Source of the DNA: Charina bottae
Taxonomy: Eukaryota; Chordata; Lepidosauria; Squamata; Charinaidae
NCBI GenBank assembly: GCA_023362775.1
Contig: JALMGJ010000026.1
Span: 992,001 to 1,056,000, forward strand
DNA: 64,000 bases
Direction: 5' to 3'
The notes beneath the pieces are model-generated. The model saw only the letters and a program-made list of their open reading frames with translations, was not told the DNA's origin and did not search any database. Positions within the stretch are counted from its first letter, which is position 1, and the number at the start of each line of letters is the position of its first letter. Of the stretch, positions 1 through 17,599 are shown in pieces. Position numbers and translations under genes: made by a program.

Positions 1-1119
1 TGGGACGTTTTTTGTTGCCGCCTCCTGAACAATGTTGCGAACTTCTGTCCATAGTTCTTCTGGGACCCTATCTACTAAATCTAGTCCCTTAAATCTATTC
101 TTCACCTCCACTGCATATTCCTTAGGAATATTAGTGAGCTCATATCTAACTGATCTGTGGGTCTTCCCTATTCTCTTTAGTCTGATTCTAAATTTTGCAA
201 TAAGAAGTTCATGATCTGAACTACAGTCAGCTCCAGGTCTTGTTTTTACTGACTGTATAGATGTCCGCCACCTTTGGCTGCAAAGGATGTAGTCAATCTG
301 ATTTCGGTGTCGACCATCTGGTGAAGTCCATGTATAAAGTCGTCTTTTAGGTTGTTGGAAGAGAGTGTTTATTATGCACAGTGAGTTGTCTTGACAAAAT
401 TCTATCAGCCTATGTCCTGCTTCATTTTGTTCTCCCAGACCATGCTTGCCTGTAATTCCAGGTGTCGTCTGACTACCCACCTTAGCATTCCAGTCTCCTG
501 TAATGAAAATAACATCTCTTTTTGGTGTATTATCTAGTAGGTGCTGCAGATCCTCATAGAACTGATCTACTTCTGCTTCTTCAGCATCTGTGGTTGGGGC
601 GTATATTTGGATCACTGTGATGTTAAATGGCTTACCCTGAATTCGAATTGAGATCATTCTATCGTTTTTTGGATTGTATCCAAGCACTGCTTTAGCCACT
701 TTATTATTAATTATGAAGGCTACTCCATTTCTTCTGTGGTCCTCTTGTCCACAGTAGTAGATCTGGTGGTCATCTGAAGTGAAGTGGCCCATCCCAGTCC
801 ATTTCAGTTCACTGACACCTAAAATGTCTATATTTAATCTTGACATCTCACCAATAACCACATCCAATTTGCCCTGGCTCATAGATCTTACATTCCAGGT
901 TCCCATGGTGTGTTGATCTTTAGAACATCGGATTCGTCGTTCACCACCAGCACCGTCGGCCGCTAGCCGTCCTTTCGGCTTTGAGCTAGCTGCGTCATCA
1001 CATCTGGGGCTAGTTGAACGTATCCTCTGTTCCTCCCCAGTAGCATTTTGACCATCTTCCGACCTGGGAGTCCCATCTTCCGATGGTATACCGACATATC
1101 TTTGGTTGTACTGATCCAT
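1..1119 (-). CDS. BovB endonuclease-reverse transcriptase, N-terminal 373 codons (copy A, partial)
   Basis: This is the N-terminal part of the single long RTE-type ORF: an APE-like endonuclease that nicks target DNA, followed by the start of the linker toward the RT. The frame is open from the ATG at 1119 to the window edge. Endonuclease motifs seen include TWNVRSM, SELKW, IYAPT, GDWNAKVG and SDHELL. Against the complete copy I find nine coding differences, six of them synonymous. The replacements are I to M, T to I and R to C. The frame is cut by the window, not by a mutation, so whether the whole element is intact is unknown. Confidence 0.9.
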   Translation of the reverse strand, partial: MDQYNQRYVGIPSEDGTPRSEDGQNATGEEQRIRSTSPRCDDAASSKPKGRLAADGAGGERRIRCSKDQHTMGTWNVRSMSQGKLDVVIGEMSRLNIDILGVSELKWTGMGHFTSDDHQIYYCGQEDHRRNGVAFIINNKVAKAVLGYNPKNDRMISIRIQGKPFNITVIQIYAPTTDAEEAEVDQFYEDLQHLLDNTPKRDVIFITGDWNAKVGSQTTPGITGKHGLGEQNEAGHRLIEFCQDNSLCIINTLFQQPKRRLYTWTSPDGRHRNQIDYILCSQRWRTSIQSVKTRPGADCSSDHELLIAKFRIRLKRIGKTHRSVRYELTNIPKEYAVEVKNRFKGLDLVDRVPEELWTEVRNIVQEAATKNVP

Positions 1120-1300
1120 TTAGTTTTCATGGCAAGAATACTGGGGTGGGTTGCCATTACCTTCCCCAGGGATCGTATTTAGTCTGACCTCTCTGCCACG
1201 ACCTTCCCGTCTTGGGTGTCCCTTCACGGTTTAGCTCATGGTTTCATTGAGGTGCTCAAGCTCCAGCACCACGACAAGGTAACAATCTCCTTTGCTGGAG
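1..1300 (-). mobile_element. BovB (RTE) LINE copy A, 5' part, cut by window edge
   Basis: The segment aligns base for base with 50786-52085 of the complete BovB copy, with ten substitutions and no indels seen by eye. It holds the 5' UTR (about 1120-1300) and the start of the endonuclease-RT frame. The 5' end, reading CTCCAGCAAAGGAG on the minus strand, is the same as in the complete copy and abuts a (TTTTA)n tract. The 3' part lies outside the window, so its target-site duplication cannot be checked. Confidence 0.95.
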
Positions 1301-1497
1301 TTTATTTTATTTTATTTTATTTTATTTTATTTTATTATTTTATTTTATTTTATTTTATTTTATTTTATTTTATTATTTTATTATTTTATTATTTTATTAT
1401 TTTATTATTTTATTATTTTATTTTATTTTATTTTATTATTTTATTTTATTATTTTATTTTATTTTATTTTGTTTTATTTTATTTTATTTTATTATTT
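1300..1497. repeat. (TTTTA)n / (TTTATT)n microsatellite
   Basis: About 200 bp of TTTTA and TTTATT units directly abut the 5' end of BovB copy A. The absence of G and C keeps several frames open here; no gene is implied. Confidence 0.95.
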
Positions 1498-2330
1498 TTA
1501 CATGGCCACCCAACTCACACACATTGACCTGCCCATGAGATGCTGGGGTTTTTCCCCTTTCAAATTAGAGCTGTTGCTGGAGCAGAGACTGATTCCTCGG
1601 TGCTGAGACAAGCCATCTTTGGTTCCTGAGAATTGTTTGCAGCCCCTCCTGGATTGGGGATCATTTTACAAGTGAAACAATAAAATAAATAAACAAACAG
1701 TGAGATTAGCACACATGCACAAACACACACACACATCCTTGGCTATTTTTCAGCTGCTTGGCGGACAGATGGGATGCAAGCAGAAATCTCAAATGTGCAG
1801 TATTTGAGGAAGAAGATATTTCTAGCAATTAAATCAGACGATCACATATTCAACGAAACACTTACAGCGTTCCAAACCCAGTAAAATCCTGCTATTTTTT
1901 TTTAAGTTGCACTTTGTAAGGCACATTTTCTTTAGAAAATAGAAATCAAGAAGACAGATCAAGCTGGTAGTTAGAAGCGTGTTCTCCTTTTTGGATGTCT
2001 GCACGTTTTTCAGATGTCATCCCTGTCTGCTCTGCATCAGGTTCTGGACAAAATGAATTGGGAGGGGATCTGAGCCATTCCTTCTAATCCCCAAGATGGT
2101 GCCCCCGGTTTTGCACACACACAATACACTAGCTTCAGCAAAAACAGGAAGGGCAGCTTCTGGTTCAGCCGTTGCTTTAGCATGTTGTGACCATGATAGG
2201 CTATAATATAATTATTTATTTGGGCATCACTTCTTGCTGTGAACCCAAACATTGTGTTTTGTTAACCAGGTTTAGGATTCAACATGCTGTGTGAATGCCC
2301 CGAGATTCACAATTTCAAAAAGCTATATAT
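1498..2330. other. Intergenic, no feature recognised
   Basis: Single-copy-looking, AT-rich sequence with a short CA run near 1722. No exon, RNA gene or known repeat family is recognised. Confidence 0.5.
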
Positions 2331-2337
2331 TAAAATC

Positions 2338-2565
2338 TTAGTTCTGTTCTTGGCGATCACTCGTAGCCGAGTAAGATTGTCTTCCAAGGGTAAAATCTTA
2401 ACAGTGGATCCGTAAGTGGCTGTAAAGGCCAATTCTGGATCCGCACAACCTCCCACAACGAGGGCAGAGGTTTCCGGGTGGAAGACGGTCACAACGAGGG
2501 TTTGCTTGACGTGCCTTCCTCTTCGCTTGTTTCTCCCTTTCGCCCTGTACTCGTGCTTCTTCAAA
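2338..2565 (-). repeat. Unclassified dispersed repeat, copy 1
   Basis: This segment shares long near-identity, in the opposite orientation, with 3935-4080. Both include GATCCGTAAGTGGCT, CCAATTCTGGATCCGCAC and GGCGATCACTCG or their complements. An 85-codon frame crosses it, but the second copy breaks the frame, so this reads as a repeat and not a gene. The family is unknown to me. Confidence 0.6.
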
Positions 2566-2579
2566 GTCCGTAGCGCCTT

Positions 2580-3184
2580 TAATAAAAGCTGACCTCCAAT
2601 TCTGTAGCCTCAGTTAAGATTAGATTTAGTATCCACATTTACTTGACTAAAACCTGCTTGGTTTAATTACCTATAAATATTTACCTTCAAGGAGGCTCAG
2701 AGAATTTGCTTTCTCTGGTTTTGCTTTGTCCACTAGAGGGCGCCAGCTTCCATGCCTTGGAGCGCTTTGGGGTGTTTTTTTTTTATTCCTAAATATGAAA
2801 TAAATATTTAAACACTGAATCATCCAAGCTTTAGCACAATCTACAGGGCTCAGAGGATAAGAACCAAGGAATTTCAGGGCAGAAATACGTGTGATCTCCA
2901 AATGAAAAGATTTAATGCTCTTTCAATTCAACGTTTATTACAACAAACCTGCAAAGTAGGCCACTATGAGATTCTTGTCCTGCTGCTTGGTAGGGGGAAA
3001 CTAGGAAACACAAACTTGCCTAGAAAACTTACGACACAACAAGCTTTTACTCTGGGATGTTCCTTGCTGACTTTTAAAAATCAACGATTTTGCATTAACA
3101 GTAACAATAGTATGCAATTACCTCTGCGTTGAACGGATGTATATTTTTCCAGGGTAAACTAGATCACTGGAAAAGGAAGAATTC
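2580..3184. other. Intergenic, no feature recognised
   Basis: No coding potential or repeat family recognised. Confidence 0.5.
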
Positions 3185-3245
3185 TTTTAATCTTGTAAGC
3201 TGCCCGGAGTCACCGCGTTTTAATAAATAAATAAAAAATAAATAA
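3185..3245 (+). mobile_element. LINE 3' tail (CR1/L2-like)
   Basis: GTAAGCTGCCCGGAGTCACC is followed by an (ATAA)n tract, the 3' end typical of squamate CR1/L2 LINE copies. Only the extreme 3' end is present. Confidence 0.5.
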
Positions 3246-3934
3246 GAACACACACACCAAAAATCAAATTCTACAATGAAACAATCTCGGAAAGAATCTC
3301 AAGCTTTGTCTCTATAAAACATAAAATGAAATATATAAAATATTATTATAAAATCAGCAAGAATCATTCAGCATGCAGGCTACTCCCTATATTATGGGAC
3401 AGCAAGGTAATAAAGTAATAAGGAATTTCCCCCAGGCCCGTGTGGCTATTTCCACACAGGCAGGAAACTTTTTTCTGGGATGTATTTATGTTACTTGTTC
3501 ATTGCCATTGGATTGGAGCCTTTTTCTGTGAAGGTTGTGTGCTGATCGTTGTGCACCGATCTCCACACATAAAACAAATTCACGCACAGGCGTCTTCCAA
3601 CCACACCAAACCCAAAACAACCAAAAGTCCCATGGCGACTGACGAATGGCAACGGGGGCAGGACTGTGAAATCCGGAAGCTCCTAGTCATGGACCAGCAC
3701 ATGGGCGGTGGATACGGATTCAGTCGCCCTGACTCAAGGTTCGAGGCAGTTGAGTAGTTCGGCAGCTGTATCCACGACTGAGCAGCCCTATTTAGGATCC
3801 ACTCTGCTCACCCCATATGGGGAGGGGGCTAGAAAAGGTGCCCTAAACATAGTCTGCCTCATTTTCTCCCTGACTGGATTACCGCGACCAGTGGGGTCAC
3901 CATCTAGCGGTCGTAAAAAGCACATGAATTTTGG
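3246..3934. other. Intergenic, no feature recognised
   Basis: Short open frames only; no splice-bounded conserved exon recognised. The right half could be part of the same unclassified repeat as 3935-4080. Confidence 0.4.
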
Positions 3935-4080
3935 ACCGTCTCCCACCCGGAAACCTATGCCCTCATTGTAGGAGGTTGTGCGGATCCAGAATTGGCCTTT
4001 ATAGCCACTTACGGATCCACCGTTAAAATTTTACCTTTGGAAGACAATCTTACTCGGCTACGAGTGATCGCCAATGATCA
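3935..4080 (+). repeat. Unclassified dispersed repeat, copy 2 (inverted relative to copy 1)
   Basis: Reverse-complement match to about 2340-2480, including GTTGTGCGGATCCAGAATTG and CTCGGCTACGAGTGATCGCC. The two copies lie about 1.4 kb apart in opposite orientation. Confidence 0.6.
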
Positions 4081-4424
4081 TTGCGTGGCTTTAAAAAACA
4101 CCCGATTGCAATGGACTCTGGGCGATCTACACAAGAGCAAAGTGGGAACAATCACAAAGAGAGGCAGATGACCAGCCTCCAGGAACACCCCAGGGCGGGA
4201 GATACCAGGGCTCGCCCCCCCCCCCCTTGCCCCATGGCCTGGGAGCACAGCCAGGTTTCTACGGCCATTCAGAACATTGGGGTGGGACCCAGATGGATCT
4301 TAGCGGGGGGGGGGGGCGGAGGCTGTTCCGGAGGGCAGGTGCCACAACAGAGAGGGGGCGCCTCCAAGGCCCCAAAGATGACTGTTTGATCGAGGGGACC
4401 TGGAGCCCACCCATCTGCCTGGAC

Positions 4425-5095
4425 CAGGGCTTTCCAAAGTTTTCCCGCGGCAACACACCAACCGCCATTGGTGTGTCGCCGCGGGAAAACCCGGAAGTGC
4501 CACCGTTGCGGCAGCGCGCAAAAACCCGGAAGCGCTGCTGCCGCTTTTGGGTTTTTTCACGCTGCCGTTGGTGTGTCGCCGCGGGAAAACCCGGAAGTGC
4601 CACCGTTGCGGCAGCGCGCAAAAACCCGGAAGCGCTGCTGCCGCTTTCGGGTTTTTGCACGCCGCCGTTGGTGTGTCGCCGCAGGAAAACCCGGAAGTGC
4701 CACCGTTGCGGCAGCGCGCAAAAACCCGGAAGCGCTGCTGCCGCTTTCGGGTTTTTGCACGCCGCCGTTGGTGTGTCGCCGCAGGAAAACCCGGAAGTGC
4801 CACCGTTGCGGCAGCGCGCAAAAACCCGGAAGCGCTGCTGCCGCTTTCGGGTTTTTGCACGCCGCCGTTGGTGTGTCGCCGCAGGAAAACCCGGAAGTGC
4901 CACCGTTGCGGCAGCGCGCAAAAACCCGGAAGCGCTGCTGCCGCTTTCGGGTTTTTGCACGCCGCCGTTGGTGTGTCGCCGCAGGAAAACCCGGAAGCGC
5001 TGATGATGATCAGCGCTTCCGGGTTGTGTGGCGACACACCAGACTGTGTGTGGTGACACACTTTTGTGTCGCGACACACAGTTTGAAAAGCTCTG
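4425..5095. mobile_element. hAT-type MITE with internal satellite (family 1)
   Basis: Ends are CAGGGCTTTCCAAAG at the left and its inverted near-match GTTTGAAAAGCTCTG at the right. Perfect 8-bp direct repeats GCCTGGAC flank it at 4417-4424 and 5096-5103. An 8-bp duplication with CAG-type inverted ends is the hAT signature. There is no transposase frame, so it is non-autonomous. The subterminal regions carry CG-rich GTGTGTCGCGACACAC-like inverted motifs. The body has been replaced by a 100-bp tandem array. Confidence 0.88.
4471..4990. repeat. 100-bp GC-rich tandem array (about 5 units) inside the hAT MITE
   Basis: GTGTGTCGCC recurs at 4471, 4571, 4671, 4771, 4871 and 4971, an exact 100-bp period. 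Each unit contains the inverted pair AACCCGGAAGCG / CGCTTTCGGGTTTTTG. Units 3-5 look identical by eye, and the first is the most diverged. The array has few stops in most frames on both strands, giving several spurious frames of 200-270 codons. Confidence 0.95.
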
Positions 5096-6453
5096 GCCTG
5101 GACGGATGGATGCTATAGGCTTGTTTTCTCATAGCACTTTGGCGCATCAAGGCAGGAACGCAGAGAAAGGCTGCTGCATTTTTATCGCCCTTTTGGGAAA
5201 GAGCATTTGCTGTTGAGCTGTCTTGGGATCAAAGGGGGTCCTTGTGCTTACTAAGCGATGGGGGGCAAACGTCCTGCCTTTCGTGCCCAGCCCTCCCCAT
5301 CGGGTCTCGAGCCCCCCCCCCCCCGCCCGCCCGCTTCTTCTGCTCCAAAGGAAGGCATCAGGAGGGAATTGCTTTTTTGGAGAGGGAGGTGTGGCAGCCA
5401 GGAAGGGGCAGCCGTGGGGCAGAAGGAAGGCCCCATCGGTTCTCCCCAACAATCAAGAGAGATTTAAAGCATCATCCGCAGGGGAAGAAACAGTTTCGGG
5501 GCGGGCAAGGCAGAGTTTGGCCCAGCATCGCCCCAGCCAAATGCTCACCCCTCCTGGCCTTGGGGGGCGCAGTGTGGACGGCCCGGGCTCACCTGTCTCC
5601 TGCCCGCCCCCCCCCCCCCCCGGCGCTCCTGACCAGGTGGGACAGGCAGTGGCTGCCTGCCAGTCCTTTGCGGGTGGGTTCTGCAGGGGTATCCGTGGCA
5701 ATAGGCAGAGTCACAGAGGAGAAGAGCGTGACATCAGCCCCTGGCCCTTACAAGGCCCGCCAGCCACGGCCGGGGGGAGAGAGATGGCGCGGGGCAGGCA
5801 GGCAGGCCCACCCAAGACCCCAGGTCAGCCCTCACCCGGGCAGAGGTGCCCCGGCCTCGCGGGGGTTTTGGCACCGGCTCGCCCAGCCCTGGCAGCGGGC
5901 AGGCCCACGGCCCAGGACTGGGGGGCCCAAGTCCCAAACAGCTGGGGAGGGGACTGGGAGCCCCCGGGGCCCCGAGGGGATCGTCGAGGGCGAGCCTGCA
6001 ACATCTGCCTTGCAGCGTCTCCCAACGGGGTCCTCCAAGGCCCCCCATCCTTTCCAACCAGCCCCCCCTCCAGAAGCCTCCCCTTGGGCAGCCGCAGACC
6101 CGGGGGGAGGACGGGGAGAGGGGAGGCGGCACTCCCCTGCATGAGCAGCCGGTAGAAGCGCCCTCTTAGCAGAGACGTAGGGGGCACCCACGTCCTGCCT
6201 CAACCGTGCCCACGTCCCCGGGGGTCGGGGCACCCTCCCGAGCCGCAGAAAGCGCCGCTAGGAGTCAGGTTCCCATGCTCCCCAGCCAAACGGCAGCCCG
6301 GCCACACAGGCAGAGCGGAATGGCGCTGCCCGCGCGAAGGTCAGCGGCTCTGACCGCCTCCCAGCCCTGCTGGCTCTGCCCTTCTCGGAGCACCGCCGGC
6401 CCCCTGGAATCACCGCTCCCTCTTCCCAGGCAGGCCCGAAACAAGCCACGGCG

Positions 6454-13708
<7,255 letters not shown>

Positions 13709-14164
13709 GTAAGCAAAGCCGCTGCTGGAATCCTGAAGCCCATCCCGTAACGCTGGGGGTCTCTCCGGGGTCTCTCCTGGGACGCCGTGTTAGCTCAAAG
13801 AAGGAAAGGAACGTTCAAATCAAAGGTCCTTGGCAATTTGGAAACAAGGGAGTTAATGCACGATACCCGGCAACCCCTTTGAAATTCTGAAGGCTTATGG
13901 GGTGGGACGCTTGCCTGTTCCCCCTTTCTGCTTTTCCCGGGGAGCACCCCTTTGAGACAGCCGGCTTCGGAGCACGAGGGGCCTCGTTTCTGGTTTTGGC
14001 ACACCCCTGTGGGCACCCTTTTGGCAGGAGCATAACGCCCTGGGCACCACTCTTGCAAGTCCTCGTCCTTGCAAGCCTTCTCAAGCATGGCGGGCTTGAA
14101 AAAGGCTCCGGGCATCCCTCTGCTCTGTTGGGAGCAACGAAGCCCGGGGGATGAGGGCAAAGCT

Positions 14165-14676
14165 CATTTTGCTTCCGGGTCCAATTCAAGGTGTTGGTTA
14201 TCACCTTTAAAGCCCTACATGGCATGGGGCCAGAATACCTGAGGGACCGTCTTATCCCCATATCATCGACCCACCCCACCCGATCATTCAGAGAGGGCTT
14301 GCTACGGACCCCATCAATAAGGGAATTTCATCTAGTGGGGTCCAGGAGGCGGGCCTTCTCTGTAGTAGCCCCCGCCCTTTGGAATATCTTGCCCCCAGAG
14401 TTGAGGCGGGTTTCCTCCCTCCCGAGCTTTAGGAAAGATCTGAAAACCTGGTTCTGCCGCCTAGCGTGGGAGGGGGAAAGTAACAGCTCCTCCTGGGGGT
14501 GGTTAATACCGTAATGTCCTCCCTATTATTTGAGATACTTGCCAGATTGGATTTTGTATTTATTTATGTCATGTTACTAATTTGTAATTTTATATTCATA
14601 TTTTAACTTCAATTTTATTGTCAACCACCCAGAGTCTCCCGTTGGGGGAGTTGGGCAGTCATATAAATTTAAATAA

Positions 14677-14707
<31 letters not shown>

Positions 14708-14720
14708 ATATACACGAGAC
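14165..14720 (+). mobile_element. L2/CR1-type LINE, 3' terminal fragment
   Basis: The + strand encodes the C-terminal end of a LINE ORF: FKALHGMGPEYLRDRL, then FREGLLRTPSIREF, then RRRAFSVVAPALWNILP, then FRKDLKTWFCRLAW. The 3' UTR follows with CACCCAGAGTCTCCCGTTGG and an (ATAA)n tail. The frame is open over this part but 5' truncated. Confidence 0.85.
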
Positions 14721-14789
14721 TTGTTACACTGCTGATGGCCAAACTCTGCCAGCAGTGTACCAAAGACACACAAAGGCAAGCTTGGAAAC

Positions 14790-14890
14790 CGTTCCAAGTT
14801 ACGACGGTGCTGAACGAAGGGACTGGCCCCCGGTCCTCGCACTTACAACCGTCGCCGCGTCCCCGTGGTCACGTGTTTGACCCAAATTTC
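14790..14890. mobile_element. Tigger/pogo-like MITE fragment
   Basis: TTCCAAGTTACGACGGTGCT, CGCACTTACAACCGTCG and GGTCACGTG match the interior of the complete copies. Both ends are missing. Confidence 0.65.
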
Positions 14891-15205
14891 AGATGAAGTC
14901 TTTCCTTTCTCCCCAGCTGCGAGCCAGGTTCCCCGTAAAATCTCTTCCCTCTTGATGGGCTCCTTCGGTAGCAGCCAGAAGCACCCTAAGAGCAAAGAAA
15001 GAAAGCGCTGAGCAGCCCCCCCCGCCCCGACCTTGAGAAAAATCAGAGGCCTGAAAAAGACGAAAAGGCCTCCCTCTTTTCTGGAATCTCTGTCATTAAT
15101 AAAGACGATGACTAGAAACACATTCCTGACCCCCCGTCTTTTGTCCTCTCTTCTAGAACAGGGTTTCTCAATCTCAACTTTCAGATGGGTGGACTTCAAC
15201 TCCCA

Positions 15206-15479
15206 TCCTTTTATCCTTTTATCCTTTTATCCATTTATCATCCTTTAGATGATAAAAGGACTTAAAATAACATCTCAATATAACCATGACCTAGCCCCAG
15301 GTGTTAGGTCACACAGCTACCTAGAAACATATTTAGGATTCCCTTACCAACTTTGCTCAGACTGAAGAAGCTCCTTGGATAAGGAGCGAAACGTTTCCAC
15401 TGAGAAAATAGAAATCCAGTTGACATGATTCAAGCTACAGACAATTCCACCTGGATGACTGAGAACCTTCATAGACATA
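15206..15479 (+). mobile_element. Penelope-like element terminal repeat (single copy), nested in MITE
   Basis: It is flanked by the 11-bp direct repeat TTCAACTCCCA at 15195-15205 and 15480-15490. It matches the right arm of the inverted pair at 17966-18725: ACCATGACCTAGCCCCAGGT, GCTCCTTGGATAAGGAGC and the end GAGAACCTTCATAGACATA. It lacks a coding region. The Penelope assignment rests on the hammerhead-like core, the inverted arrangement of the sister copy and the duplication length. Confidence 0.6.
15356..15404 (+). ncRNA. Hammerhead-ribozyme-like core
   Basis: CTCAG-A-CTGAAGA-A, then a perfect 7-bp hairpin GCTCCTT/AAGGAGC with a GGAT loop, then GAAAC, GTTTC and CTGAG, which pairs with the first CTCAG. 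This follows the hammerhead order (stem I, CUGANGA, stem II, GAAA, short stem III, stem I) with one extra base after CUGANGA. Activity is not shown. Confidence 0.4.
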
Positions 15480-15549
15480 TTCAACTCCCAGAATCCTGGG
15501 AGTTGAAGTCCACCCATCTGAAAGTTGCCAAGGTTGAAAGAGGCTCACC

Positions 15550-17470
15550 TACATGATAGCATGATGTCTGGTGTCTGCGTGATTCGGACCTCTCTTCCGG
15601 GTCTTGGAGACCAAGGGTGTCCCGGCTGCTTAGCAAATTGGGGGTCTTACCCAGACTTCAAGGGATGTCCTGGAGATGGGGGAAAACGGAGAACTACTCC
15701 CCCCCCCAACAGCCCTTTCACCGCGCTTTGCAATGAGGAGGGGGGACGCAGCCGTTGCTGTTGCTGTTGGGGGGCTGAGAATGAGCCTCTTCCATCTCCG
15801 AATCCTTGATCCACGGCCCCCTGACCCCAAATGGAGGCTGCTCTGGACACCCACCCACCCCGGGGCAAGGATGACACCAACGAGAATTTTGTTGCTGGAG
15901 GTGGAGCAGCGTGCAGGACAGGCAGATGGGCAGACCGTAACCTTAAGCCACGGTCAGGAAGGGGCACAACGCCTGCCGTTAGAACACTGGGTGTGCTCTG
16001 CGCAGCCTCCAAGCCAAGTTACCCCAGAAGCCTTTAACCCTGGGGGTGCCCGTTCCGTACCCCCGGCTTCTGAAAGCACGAACCCCTCGCTGCCCCGTCC
16101 TCGGGGCGAGGCAGCTGCCCTCTTTGGGGAACACAACGTTAACCCGAACTTTCTCGACGGAATTTTCTCTTGCCGCGGGCTGGAGAAACCCGCTTCGTCT
16201 TCGTCTGAGCCGAGCACAAAGGAGCCGGGAGGGGTCCGGTGAAGCGGCCCAAGCTGTCACGGGGAGGCTGGGACCTCGCGGGAAGTGGGTTGCCACCGGG
16301 CGGGAGTCACAATGCCCTCCGTATGTCGTGGGACGACTGGGCGGCCCCATGACAATGGGCACCACAGACGGGCTGGGGAAAGCGACAGCCTGTTCACACT
16401 TTTCGCCCTGATTAATCTGTCTGCTCCCTCCTTGCAAATGCTCGCGGGCGGTGGTGGCGGCGTGTGCCCCCATCGAGGGGGAAAGATGGCGCGGGGCGCT
16501 GAGCGGCAGAAGGAGAGGCTGCCGCAGCCGTGGACGGCCCTTCTGGCGAGTCCCCGCCGCCCTTCCCACAGGGGAGGAAGCATGAATGGTGAGCGGCCCT
16601 CGGCGGCCCCAGCAGGGTCGCCCAAATGCAGAGCCAGGAAGGGGTCCTGGGCGTTCCAGAAGCAGGCAGGGGTGCTTTGGGGGGTGCAGATACAGACTAG
16701 CCTTCCCACCCCTCTCAGAAAACCTCCTTTGCCCGGCAAAGGAACGGCTTGTCCTCCGGAGCAGCCAGCCGGATCGATCGGGCAGACCACTGTCCATGGT
16801 GAAAATCTGAAAACTCGGATCCCTCCCTGTACTTTTGATGAATTTGGGGTACAGTAATGCCAACCAGCAGGGTTCTTAAATCCAGCATATCTGGGGAGCA
16901 GCAGGTTTATTTGTTTAGTTCCTCCATCCATTGATATGGCTGCCGGATTCATAAACTGGATGGCTTTTGGTAAAACGTCACGTTATCCTACCATCGTCAT
17001 CATGCTTTAACTGAGAGGATTATTATATATTTACTTCATGTAGCTTCTGCGCTCTTTTTGATCTCTGCACAACAGAGCAATTCCAGTGGAATGATTTCCT
17101 TCTTGCTGACAAAGAGATAATGCTGAGCTTTATCCAATATTTATATTTATGTTTCTATTTCTATGGATAACTTTCTATGGCACTTCAGGGCGCTTAAGAT
17201 GCACCGCACACCTTTGCTTGCCGTATTTTTCAAGGACCCCATAAAGTGGCAACTTCCTCATCTCCATCTTGCAGATAAAATATTTTTCACATTTGCTCAC
17301 ACAGCCTGAAGAAAGAGGGAGCTGGGCTCCCACAACTGTTCAGTGCTACTTCAGCCTCTTCTGCAGGCCTCAGAAAGACGCCCATAGGCACAGGGAACCT
17401 AGCAACCTGCTGATAGCTGTGGATACTTTGCACATGGGCAGTTGCTCTGCACACTGTTGTAACATCTTAG
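15550..17470. other. Single-copy-looking intergenic sequence
   Basis: GC-rich to about 16850, then AT-rich. No conserved exon, RNA gene or repeat recognised. The open frames on both strands lack recognisable domains. A TGCAAAT octamer-like motif is at about 16433, in GC-rich flanks; any regulatory role is unproven. Confidence 0.4.
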
Positions 17471-17472
17471 AA

Positions 17473-17544
17473 CAGGGTTTCTCAACCTTGGCAACTTTAA
17501 GATGGGTGGACTTCAACTCCCAGAATTCCCCAGCCAGAATTCTG
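17473..17544. mobile_element. Short one-armed version of the palindromic MITE
   Basis: CAGGGTTTCTCAACCTTGGC through CCCCAGCCAGAATTCTG, 72 bp, flanked by perfect 8-bp repeats TCTTAGAA at 17465-17472 and 17545-17552. Only one arm is present, yet the target duplication is exact. Confidence 0.85.
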
Positions 17545-17599
17545 TCTTAGAAGGACAAGCAGCAACAGAATTTGGATATTATGGAAGCGTTGTTCTCTT

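Larger units (their letters stand above)
15165..15545. mobile_element. Palindromic MITE (family 2) split by a Penelope-like insertion
   Basis: Left arm AGGGTTTCTCAATCTCAACT to TTCAACTCCCA (about 15163-15205) and right arm TTCAACTCCCAGAATCCTGG to GCCAAGGTTGAAAGA (15480-15540). The interior is the element at 15206-15479. Confidence 0.75.

Noticed and set aside
1216..1606. Phe/Tyr/Leu-rich frames
   Set aside because: Translation of the (TTTTA)n tract.
4227..5118. Overlapping frames of 200-270 codons on both strands
   Set aside because: They are produced by the 100-bp satellite, which is stop-poor in many frames; no domain and no splice context.
5223..6187. Several frames of 100-310 codons on both strands upstream of GARIN exon 1
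   Set aside because: GC-rich, stop-poor DNA with poly-C runs; no recognisable motif, and the true exon reads in another context.
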